Shown piece by piece: positions 1 through 5,963 of a DNA stretch of 23,307 nt. The DNA is taken from positions 1 to 23,307 of the forward strand of contig JAICTU010000082.1 in NCBI GenBank assembly GCA_025936205.1. The letters are read 5' to 3'. This DNA is from Polyangiaceae bacterium. GTDB lineage: Bacteria; Myxococcota; Polyangia; Polyangiales; Polyangiaceae. A program made the translations under genes and the position numbers. The notes beneath the pieces were generated by a model that did not search any database, was not told the DNA's origin, and worked only from the letters and a program-made list of their open reading frames with translations. Every line of letters starts with the position of its first letter. Position 1 is the stretch's first letter.

Positions 1-412
1 CGAGGGCCGAGAACTCCAGGGATTGGCCCGGGTTCAACAATCCGCCGCTGGAGTGCACCAGGAATACGGCGCCGAACAGGATCGGCATCTGGGTCGCCGC
101 CGCGAGCCGGGTGAGCAGCCCCGCCGCCAGCATCAACCCGCCACAGAGGTGGGCGACCGCCACGAAGTGCACGAGCGCATACGGCAGGAACCACGTGTGC
201 ACGTCTTGCATGTAGCCGAGCAGCAACTCCGGCTCCGAAACGAACAGTACGCCTCGCACGAAAAGACCGATGCCGAGATAGGCGCGCATCAGATCGTAAC
301 CGAGCGCGGGACCCGGTCGCAGCACGACAGGTAAACGCTGCGCCCAGCTTCGGCTCGAGCTCGCTCCGTGAGGATTCTGAGTGGTGTGGACAGAAGACTG
401 GGAGGACGACAT
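1..412 (-). CDS. DoxX-like integral membrane protein (3' end outside window)
   Basis: Reading the minus strand from an ATG at 412 gives an open frame of 137 codons that runs off the window edge. An AAGGAG-like ribosome site lies just upstream, which supports this start. After a polar Ser-rich leader of about 30 residues come hydrophobic segments at roughly 37-58 (GYDLMRAYLGIGLFVRG), 77-100 (YALVHFVAVAHLCGGLMLAAG) and 106-118. The spacing and the phrase AHLCGGLMLAAGLLTRLAA are typical of the four-helix DoxX/DoxD-like family. These are small membrane proteins linked to thiol/sulfur redox in some bacteria but of mostly unknown role. The C-terminal part cannot be checked. The gene is transcribed away from a long non-coding region that holds a 17-bp palindrome 82 bp upstream of the start. 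Confidence 0.72.
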   Translation of the reverse strand, partial: MSSSQSSVHTTQNPHGASSSRSWAQRLPVVLRPGPALGYDLMRAYLGIGLFVRGVLFVSEPELLLGYMQDVHTWFLPYALVHFVAVAHLCGGLMLAAGLLTRLAAATQMPILFGAVFLVHSSGGLLNPGQSLEFSAL

Positions 413-493
413 CGGGGCTCCTTCGGCTCGGGTACTGGCTCGATCTCGGAAATCGACCTCGGGAGATCACGCCCTCTGATGAGGAGCAGTGAC

Positions 494-510
494 TTGGATC
501 AACGATCCAA
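494..510. promoter_or_regulatory. 17-bp perfect inverted repeat upstream of the DoxX-like gene
   Basis: TTGGATC-AAC-GATCCAA has 7-bp perfect arms around a 3-bp centre and lies 82 bp upstream of the DoxX-like start. The symmetry and size fit a dimeric repressor or activator operator. It loosely resembles FNR/CRP-family half-sites, but the spacing differs from the TTGAT-N4-ATCAA consensus, so no regulator is assigned. Confidence 0.4.
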
Positions 511-511
511 T

Positions 512-568
512 CTCGGGAGGTTTTGCCTCGAGGAGATGTGACCTCCGGGAGGCATTTGCCCTCGAGGA
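512..568. repeat. Imperfect direct repeat, about 24 bp x2
   Basis: Two related blocks, 512-534 and 543-568, share the pattern CTC(C)GGGAGG-N(2-3)-TTTGCC-CTCGAGGA and are separated by 8 bp. The first begins 2 bp after the 494-510 palindrome. They may be a local duplication or paired protein-binding sites. Confidence 0.45.
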
Positions 569-588
569 TGAACGACTCAGCTCGAGGA

Positions 589-625
589 CTCGGGGTGCGG
601 GGTTTCCCCGCTAGACCCCGCGGGG
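589..625. repeat. Dispersed GC hairpin element, copy A
   Basis: The core at 597-611 is GCGGGG-TTT-CCCCGC, a perfect 6-bp stem. It is nested inside a second stem formed by CGGGGT (591-596) and ACCCCG (615-620), and a further palindrome CCCCGCGGGG lies at 616-625. Positions 589-611 match the reverse complement of 15551-15573 in 21 of 23 positions, so this is one member of a repeat family seen elsewhere in the window. Confidence 0.6.
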
Positions 626-1429
626 AGAAGACGGACAGTGAAGCTCGTCGAGAAGCTCGCTAAGGGATATTCAAGATAGCAGACAACGCGAGTGTGTGTG
701 AGCTCAATGCTCGCGCTGATTGCCGAAAGATTGCCGAAAAAACTCGCGTCAACGCGTGCCGCTCTGTGACTGGTGCATGCGTGCGCTGTGCAGCATGCGA
801 TCAGATCCATGATGGAAGTGCAGCTCGCAGCGTGAATCCGTGCGCTCGAGATTTGATTGCTGTTGAGCTTCGATGTGTCGACGTGCGCCGAGTCGTCGTT
901 GCATGTGGTTTATCAAACGCACCCCGATCAGAGATTTATACGAACACGCGATGTGGGAACGTTGCCAGCCGACTGCTCGCGAGCAGGGCTGTAACTTTCG
1001 CCGCGCGCGGGGCTTCACCGCAGACAGCGGCTTTTTGCAGCGGTTTTGCTGCTGCGCGCGTTGGGCGGAGCCGGCGAGAGGTGCTGGGCGCGCCAGCGGG
1101 GCTGGGTGTACTTTTTGGTATGTCGATGTAGGAGTTCGGTGTGCTACGAGGCGTCGCCCGCTGGCGCTCCCGGCATCGCTCACGGTGCTCTCGGCGCGAG
1201 CTCCGGATGCAACAGTGATGCAACACAGGCACGTGGTGCGTGCCGGCAATGCGCCGCGAAGCTCGCTCTCCGCGAGCAGTGATCGGGACCTCGCTCGGGT
1301 TCGTGTCGACATCACGAGAGCGCGCGTAGAGATCTGACCAGCTCGCGTTCGCGAGCCCGTGCCCGTAAAAACGACGCGCAGCGCGCCGAATCGCCTGACC
1401 CGAACCGGCGGCGAGTGCGCATGACAGCC

Positions 1430-1448
1430 GTGCAACGTCGCGTTGCAC
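1430..1448. promoter_or_regulatory. 19-bp perfect inverted repeat upstream of the Rieske gene
   Basis: GTGCAACG-TCG-CGTTGCAC has 8-bp perfect arms around a 3-bp centre, about 180 bp upstream of the Rieske start. A second hairpin, GCAGCG-AGAA-CGCTGC, follows at 1497-1512. Either could be an operator or an RNA structure; no regulator is recognisable. Confidence 0.35.
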
Positions 1449-1587
1449 TGCGTCGTTGCGCGTGTACCGTTCGAGTCGTGCAGTCTTGAAACGACAGCAG
1501 CGAGAACGCTGCAACGCGCTCTCGACGGTGCAGCGAAGAGTTCACGCGCACGCGCCTCGAACGCACGCGAAGCGGAAGAGAAAGTCC

Positions 1588-1617
1588 TTGCACGTCTCAG
1601 GAACGCCCGCCTAGACT
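1588..1617 (+). promoter_or_regulatory. Candidate promoter of the Rieske-cytochrome b genes
   Basis: TTGCAC (1588-1593) and TAGACT (1612-1617) are separated by 18 bp, a sigma-70-like arrangement. The -10-like box ends 8 bp before the ATG at 1626, so transcription would begin at or within a few bases of the start codon. No Shine-Dalgarno sequence precedes that ATG, consistent with a leaderless or near-leaderless mRNA. This is an inference from spacing only. Confidence 0.4.
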
Positions 1618-1625
1618 CCCGCGCC

Positions 1626-2165
1626 ATGCCGAACGACAAGGGCCAACCGGTCGACGACGAAGGGCGTCGCCTGTTTCTGAAGTTGGGGGTTCACGGTCTT
1701 GGTGCAGGCGTCGCTGCAGTCACTGCAGGCCCCGCCATCGCGTACCTCGCGTACCCGCTGAGCCATGACACCACGACGGGCGCCCAGGGGTTCATCCCCG
1801 CGGGTCGCGCCGACCAATTCAAGGAAGGGCAGCCGGTGAAGGTGACCTTGCTGTCCGACAAGGTCGATGCCTGGAACCGCATCGAGCAGGTCAAGATTGG
1901 CTCGGCCTGGGTCGTGCGAACGGGCGACAAGCTCATGGCGTTCAGCTCGGTCTGCCCGCACCTCGGGTGCGCCGTCGACTACGAGTCCGCCGAGCACAAG
2001 TTCAAGTGCCCGTGCCATCGCTCGGCGTTTGGTCTGGACGGGAAAATTGAAGACGGCCCGGCTCCGCGCCCCATGGACGAGCTGGAGGTAAAGGACGAGG
2101 GTGGCGTGCTGGCGATCCGCTACCTACGCTTCAAGCAAGGCGTGCACGAAAAGCACGTTGTCTGA
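1626..2165 (+). CDS. Rieske [2Fe-2S] protein of a cytochrome bc/b6f-type complex
   Basis: The protein has 179 residues. The first in-frame ATG (1626) was chosen because it gives a normal Rieske N-terminus; the longer upstream frame would only add Arg/Ala-rich junk. A twin-arginine-like segment GRRLFLKLG at 13-21 precedes a hydrophobic stretch (about 24-45), the usual uncleaved Tat signal anchor. The cluster-binding motifs are complete: CPHLGC at 110-115 and CPCHRSAF at 128-135, giving two Cys and two His ligands plus the disulfide Cys pair. In this family the protein takes one electron from quinol at the outer face of the membrane and passes it to the c-type haem. The next gene encodes the cytochrome b partner, so the two form the core complex. 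Its stop codon lies inside the first unit of a tandem repeat array. Confidence 0.93.
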   Translation: MPNDKGQPVDDEGRRLFLKLGVHGLGAGVAAVTAGPAIAYLAYPLSHDTTTGAQGFIPAGRADQFKEGQPVKVTLLSDKVDAWNRIEQVKIGSAWVVRTGDKLMAFSSVCPHLGCAVDYESAEHKFKCPCHRSAFGLDGKIEDGPAPRPMDELEVKDEGGVLAIRYLRFKQGVHEKHVV

Positions 2166-2280
2166 GCAGGCATTATCTCTGAGCAGCCATTTCTCTGAGC
2201 AGGCACTTGTCTGAGCAGGCACTTGTCTGAGCAGCCACTTGTTTGAAAAGGCATTGTCCGAAGCAGGCGTCTCCGAGACG
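2161..2280. repeat. Degenerate 16-bp tandem repeat array between Rieske and cytochrome b genes
   Basis: About seven units of consensus TCTGAGCAGGCACTTG start at 2161, 2178, 2194, 2210, 2226, 2242 and 2257, and a partial eighth starts at 2272. Units 3 and 4 are identical; later units decay. The array begins at the Rieske stop codon (TGA 2163-2165 is part of unit 1) and covers half of the 225-bp gap. A 16-bp period would not keep a reading frame. It may be neutral slippage DNA, or may affect mRNA structure between the two genes. Confidence 0.85.
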
Positions 2281-2390
2281 AGGAGATGTCCGCACGAGGC
2301 CGTTGCGGTTTCGACTGAGCAAAGTTTGCAGTTTGAATGTCTCTGAGGGCGGCGCCGAGAAGGGCGTCGTAGGAGTCCGGGAGCAGCACC

Positions 2391-4130
2391 ATGCTGGCTA
2401 AGGTTATCGACTGGCTCGACCAGCGCGCGAGCATCAAGCATCTCTGGCACGAAGCTGCCGACGAGAAAATCCCAGGTGGGGCGCGGCCACGCTACGTGTT
2501 CGGCAGCGTGCTCATGTATTTGTTCGTGCAGCAGGTGGTGCTCGGCATCCTGCTGGCACTCTATTACAGCCCTTCGGCTACCCAGGCTTGGGCTAGCACG
2601 GCCTACATCACCGATCAGGTGACGGCGGGCTGGTTCTTGCGCGGCCTGCACCACCACGGTTCGTCCGCGATGGTGATCGTCACCGTGCTGCACTTCTTGC
2701 AGGTGACGCTGGCCGGTGCCTACCGCGCTCCGCGCGAGCTGAACTGGATCACCGGGCTCGTCATGGCGGCCCTGGTGTTGGGCTTTGCGCTCACGGGCTA
2801 CCTGCTCCCCTGGGATCAGAAGGGCTACTGGGCGACCCAGGTGGCCACCAGCATCATGGGCAGCATGCCCGCTGGTGACGTTCAGCAGCGCCTGCTGCAG
2901 GGTGGCAGCCTCTACGGCAACTTGACCATCACGCGCTTCTTCACGCTGCACGTGTTCGTGCTTCCGGTTGGCCTCGCGGCGCTGCTCGGCGCGCACCTCG
3001 CGCTGTTTCGCAAGCACGGCGTCACCCCCCCGGTGATGCCGAAGGCAGAGCTGGACCGCCGTGAGGACCTGTTCTTCCCGAAGCAGCTGTTCATCGACCT
3101 GGTGGCGATGGCGGCCACGGCGGCCGTGCTGGTGATCGTCAACTTCAACAGCCACGGCGCGGAGCTCTTCGCCCCCGCCCAGCCCGCGAGCAACTTCGTT
3201 GCGCGCCCGGAGTGGTACTTCCTGTTCCTGTTCCAGCTGCTCAAGTACTTCCACGGCTCACTGCAGATCATCGCCACGGCCATCATCCCCGGCTGCGTCG
3301 CGATCTTCCTGGTGCTCCTGCCCTGGGTCGACAAGGCGGAGAGCCGCGCCTGGAAGGATCGCCTGCCGGTCCTGGGCGCCGTCGCCCTGCTGATGGCGGG
3401 CGTGGTGACGCTCACCTCCCTCGCCTTGAACGAGGACAAGCACAACGAGAAGTACCAGGCGGGCCTGGTGCTGGCGGACAAGGAAGCGGAATACGCTCGT
3501 ACGCTCGCCAAGAAGGGCGTGCTCCCACAGGGTGGTGACGCGGTCTTCGAGAACGATCCTCAGGTGGGCGTGAAGCGCCTGTTCAAGGAGAACTGCTCCA
3601 ACTGCCACTCCGTGGACTCCGTGGGCGGCTCCGAGGCGCCGGACTTCACCGATTACAACAGCCGTCAGTGGCTGAGCGGGCTGATCCGCAACTCGCAAGA
3701 CAAGCGTTTCTTCGGCGGCACCAAGCACAACGACGAGATGCCCGCGTACCCACCGGAGAAGCTGAACGACGCTCAGCTGAAGTCGCTGGTGGAGTTCGTG
3801 CTCAGCGTGTCGGCGACCCCGCCCAAGGACCTGGACGCGGCGCTGGCCAAGCAGGGTGAGGAGCTCTTCAGCGGTGACGCCAGCTGCAGCGATTGCCATG
3901 AGGCGGGAACGGGCTTGCCCGGGAGCGCCCCGACGCTGTCCAAGCGCGGCAGCGTAGACTGGATCGCCAGTGTGATCCGCGATTCGAGCCAGAAGCATCT
4001 GTTCAGCGACAACGCCAAGATGCCGAAGATGGGCTCGAAGCTCAGCGCGGATCAGGTGCAGCGCCTGGCGGAGTTCATCCACTTGCAGCAACCCCTGGTG
4101 GCGCCCGCCGAGGTGGCCGCCAAGGAGTGA
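2391..4130 (+). CDS. Cytochrome b fused to two C-terminal c-type cytochrome domains
   Basis: 579 residues; GGGAG lies 7 bp before the ATG. Residues about 1-210 form the haem-b four-helix part, with His87/His101 and His187/His202 as the likely axial ligands. The spacing of 14 then 15 residues is the b6f-type pattern; mitochondrial-type cytochrome b has 14 and 14. Residues about 225-370 correspond to the C-terminal quinol-site part, with the Qo motif PEWY at 273-276 and further membrane helices. From about 380 the protein is soluble, with two haem-c motifs: CSNCH (402-406) and CSDCH (499-503). Methionines in DEMPAY and AKMPKMG are candidate sixth ligands. One polypeptide therefore carries the parts that are cytochrome b6, subunit IV and a dihaem cytochrome c elsewhere. 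With the Rieske protein it should oxidise quinol and feed electrons to a soluble carrier or oxidase. Confidence 0.92.
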   Translation: MLAKVIDWLDQRASIKHLWHEAADEKIPGGARPRYVFGSVLMYLFVQQVVLGILLALYYSPSATQAWASTAYITDQVTAGWFLRGLHHHGSSAMVIVTVLHFLQVTLAGAYRAPRELNWITGLVMAALVLGFALTGYLLPWDQKGYWATQVATSIMGSMPAGDVQQRLLQGGSLYGNLTITRFFTLHVFVLPVGLAALLGAHLALFRKHGVTPPVMPKAELDRREDLFFPKQLFIDLVAMAATAAVLVIVNFNSHGAELFAPAQPASNFVARPEWYFLFLFQLLKYFHGSLQIIATAIIPGCVAIFLVLLPWVDKAESRAWKDRLPVLGAVALLMAGVVTLTSLALNEDKHNEKYQAGLVLADKEAEYARTLAKKGVLPQGGDAVFENDPQVGVKRLFKENCSNCHSVDSVGGSEAPDFTDYNSRQWLSGLIRNSQDKRFFGGTKHNDEMPAYPPEKLNDAQLKSLVEFVLSVSATPPKDLDAALAKQGEELFSGDASCSDCHEAGTGLPGSAPTLSKRGSVDWIASVIRDSSQKHLFSDNAKMPKMGSKLSADQVQRLAEFIHLQQPLVAPAEVAAKE

Positions 4131-4204
4131 GAGGCCTCGACCGAGGCGGCCTCGACCCAGGCGGCCTCAACGGGCAGCCTCAATCGGGGCAGCCGTGTCG
4201 GGGG
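4131..4204. repeat. Degenerate ~15-bp tandem repeats after the cytochrome b stop codon
   Basis: Units related to AGGCGGCCTCGACCC start at about 4132, 4144, 4159, 4175 and 4190. The array begins directly after the TGA at 4128-4130 and runs into the terminator-like hairpin at 4198-4226. It resembles in style, not in sequence, the array after the Rieske gene. Confidence 0.6.
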
Positions 4205-4226
4205 AGTGGGTCTGCCGCTCCCCCGA
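4198..4226. terminator. Candidate bidirectional terminator hairpin between convergent genes
   Basis: TCGGGGGAG (4198-4206) pairs perfectly with CTCCCCCGA (4218-4226) around an 11-nt loop. It lies 67 bp after the cytochrome b stop and 51 bp beyond the end of the convergent multihaem gene. A short T-run (4232-4236) follows on the plus strand, so intrinsic termination is plausible but not textbook. Confidence 0.55.
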
Positions 4227-4277
4227 CTTGCATTTTGGGGGGCCGCTCTTTCCGAGCTCGCGCCCTGGGCGGAGGCT

Positions 4278-5963
4278 CTACTTGCCGGACGGAGGTTTGG
4301 AGCGCTCGCCGTGCCCGGGGCCGACGATGTGCGGCCAGGCCTGCTCGATGCTCCAGTCGTCGGCGACGTGCGGCGCGTGGTGGCAGCCGCGACAGACGCT
4401 GGGCTCGGGCCGCCGCTGGATCATCAGGGTCGAGCCGGCATTCTCGGCGTGGCGCGAACCGGGGCCGTGGCAGGCCTCGCATTGCACGTCCTGCAGTCGA
4501 TCGACGTGGGTTACGGTGGACCCGCCGGGGCGATTGTAACCGGTGACGTGGCAGCCCACGCAATCCAGGTTGAACTCTTTGAACTGCGTTGCCAGCGTCT
4601 GATAGGCGCTCGCGTGCTGGGTCTTGTGCCAGAACGTGTTCGCCTCGTCGTGGCAGTGCGAGCAGGTCTCGGCGCCCACGTAATGCGCGCTGCCCGCGGG
4701 CGCCGGCGCCGGTGTGCGATCCTGAAAGGCCTCGCGATTGTGCGTGTTCACACGCTTGTAGTAGTCCAACATGCGCCCGGCCACCGCGGCCTCGCTGCCG
4801 GCGCCTTCGCGCACCTCGACCAGATGGTAGCGGAACACGCTGCCGCTCGTGGTGACGGGAACGGACACGGTGCGCAGCTCCTGGCTGAGCTGCTGCCGAT
4901 CGTGTTCGGCACCCGAGATGCGTTCTGTCGGCGGAGGCTGCTCGGCGCGCCAGGCAGCGATGCGCCGGTCGAGCTCGGCGATGCGGCGCTCCAGGCTCTC
5001 GCGCCGCTCCTCGTGCTGGATGCCCATGCCATCTTGAAAGCTGAAGTCGTCGCCCTTCACGAAGAAGTCGACGTAGGCCAGCGTCTGCAAGTGGTTGGAC
5101 GTCTGGACCACGAGCGTGTCGCCCACCAGCTCCGGCGGCGCCGGCGAGTCATTGGCATCGCCGGCCTCCTGCGCCTTGCCGAGCAGCAGCACATTGAATC
5201 CGGGCACCTTCTCGGCGAGGCGCAGGCCGTCTCCGCGCGACGCCGCGACCAGCGCCACGCGGATCTGCGCGCCGGCAGCCTGTAGCGAACGAGCCGCCTC
5301 GGCCAGCGCTGCGCTCGCGTCCGGCGCCGCGGCGTTTGCCTCCGGGCTGGCGCCGATGCCGGCCACGCCGACACGGTAACCGCCGACCTCAAACGACGCC
5401 GTGCTGGCGAACGGCACGCCAGGCGTGTGCAGATTGCCAGCCAGGAGCTTGGCGTGGCTGCGCCCGGCGAGCTCGCTCAAGCCGCTGGCGCCCGCGGCGA
5501 AGTCGTTCACGCCGGGGGCCCAGGCGCCGAGTTGCAGATCGGCGAGCGAGTCCGCGATCGCGCCGGCCTTCCAGCGATCCTGGTCCCCGCGCTCCGGGTC
5601 GAGCTGCGGGTCCTGAAACAGCGCGGGGCCGGCCGCGAGCAGCAACCGCTGTGGCGCCTCGGGTCTGCCCGCTGCGATCAGCGCGCCCGCGTGATCCATG
5701 CCTCCCAGCATGTCTTTGCGGCACCCGCAGGGCTCGAGGGCGCCCGCCAGATTGGAGAGTAGATACAGCCTCACGCTCGGCACGCTCGGTGGCTGCGGAG
5801 GTGCCTCGGCCTTGCGACAGCCCAGCGCGGCGAGCCCGAGCGACAGCAGCGCGGCGCCAGCGTGACGCCACCGCCGCCTCGGGCGGCTCTGCCCGCAGAA
5901 CTCGGGCTTCGGGGTGTCCCCCAACAAACAGAGCGGACTGGACGGCGAATGCTCACCCATCAC
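4278..5963 (-). CDS. Lipoprotein: 5'-nucleotidase-like domain fused to tetrahaem cytochrome c554-like domain
   Basis: 561 residues from the GTG at 5963; an ATG one codon later (5960) is equally possible. The stop of the upstream MCE gene overlaps both, implying translational coupling. A basic n-region (RPRRRWRH) and hydrophobic stretch end in GLAALGC, with Cys49 the likely lipidated residue. Residues about 64-300 resemble metallophosphatase/5'-nucleotidase N-domains (LSNLAGALEPCGC, GVNDFAAG, LLAGNLH), but the usual D-x-H metal ligands are replaced by N71 and A73, so phosphatase activity is unlikely. A short coiled coil lies near 318-345. The C-terminal part has four haem-c motifs: CSHCH (434-438), CVGCH (468-472), CEACH (495-499) and CRGCH (524-528). 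Their spacing and flanking His residues match the cytochrome c554 family. It is probably an exported, lipid-anchored electron carrier; donor and acceptor are unknown. Confidence 0.82.
   Translation of the reverse strand: MMGEHSPSSPLCLLGDTPKPEFCGQSRPRRRWRHAGAALLSLGLAALGCRKAEAPPQPPSVPSVRLYLLSNLAGALEPCGCRKDMLGGMDHAGALIAAGRPEAPQRLLLAAGPALFQDPQLDPERGDQDRWKAGAIADSLADLQLGAWAPGVNDFAAGASGLSELAGRSHAKLLAGNLHTPGVPFASTASFEVGGYRVGVAGIGASPEANAAAPDASAALAEAARSLQAAGAQIRVALVAASRGDGLRLAEKVPGFNVLLLGKAQEAGDANDSPAPPELVGDTLVVQTSNHLQTLAYVDFFVKGDDFSFQDGMGIQHEERRESLERRIAELDRRIAAWRAEQPPPTERISGAEHDRQQLSQELRTVSVPVTTSGSVFRYHLVEVREGAGSEAAVAGRMLDYYKRVNTHNREAFQDRTPAPAPAGSAHYVGAETCSHCHDEANTFWHKTQHASAYQTLATQFKEFNLDCVGCHVTGYNRPGGSTVTHVDRLQDVQCEACHGPGSRHAENAGSTLMIQRRPEPSVCRGCHHAPHVADDWSIEQAWPHIVGPGHGERSKPPSGK
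5901..5922. repeat. Dispersed GC hairpin element, partial copy E (inside CDS)
   Basis: The core GGGG-TGT-CCCC (5911-5921) is preceded by CTCGGG (5901-5906), the same order as in copy A. On the minus strand it encodes GDTPKPE in the variable leader of the multihaem lipoprotein, ahead of its signal sequence. Confidence 0.4.

Larger units (their letters stand above)
413..1625. other. Long non-coding region rich in short palindromes
   Basis: No frame in these 1.2 kb gives a recognisable protein. The open frames on both strands translate to Arg/Ala/Ser-rich strings typical of non-coding high-GC DNA. Short inverted repeats are frequent: 973-986 (CTGCTCGCGAGCAG), 1261-1277 (GCTCGC-N5-GCGAGC), 1341-1356 (GCTCGCG-TT-CGCGAGC), 1430-1448 and 1497-1512. 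There is also an 11-bp tandem pair at 719-740 (ATTGCCGAAAG / ATTGCCGAAAA). It could hold regulatory sites or a small RNA; I cannot define one. Confidence 0.5.

Noticed and set aside
749..1639. Long minus-strand open frame (296 codons) in the 1.2-kb gap
   Set aside because: Arg/Ala/Ser-rich with no domain, overlaps equally long frames on the other strand, and no ribosome site; typical of stop-poor high-GC non-coding DNA.
2161..2280. CRISPR-like array
   Set aside because: Units are contiguous 16-mers without unique spacers, and no cas genes are present.
2124..3254. 376-codon minus-strand frame opposite cytochrome b
   Set aside because: His/Glu/Arg-rich shadow of a well-supported gene; its N-terminal repeats come from the 16-bp array.
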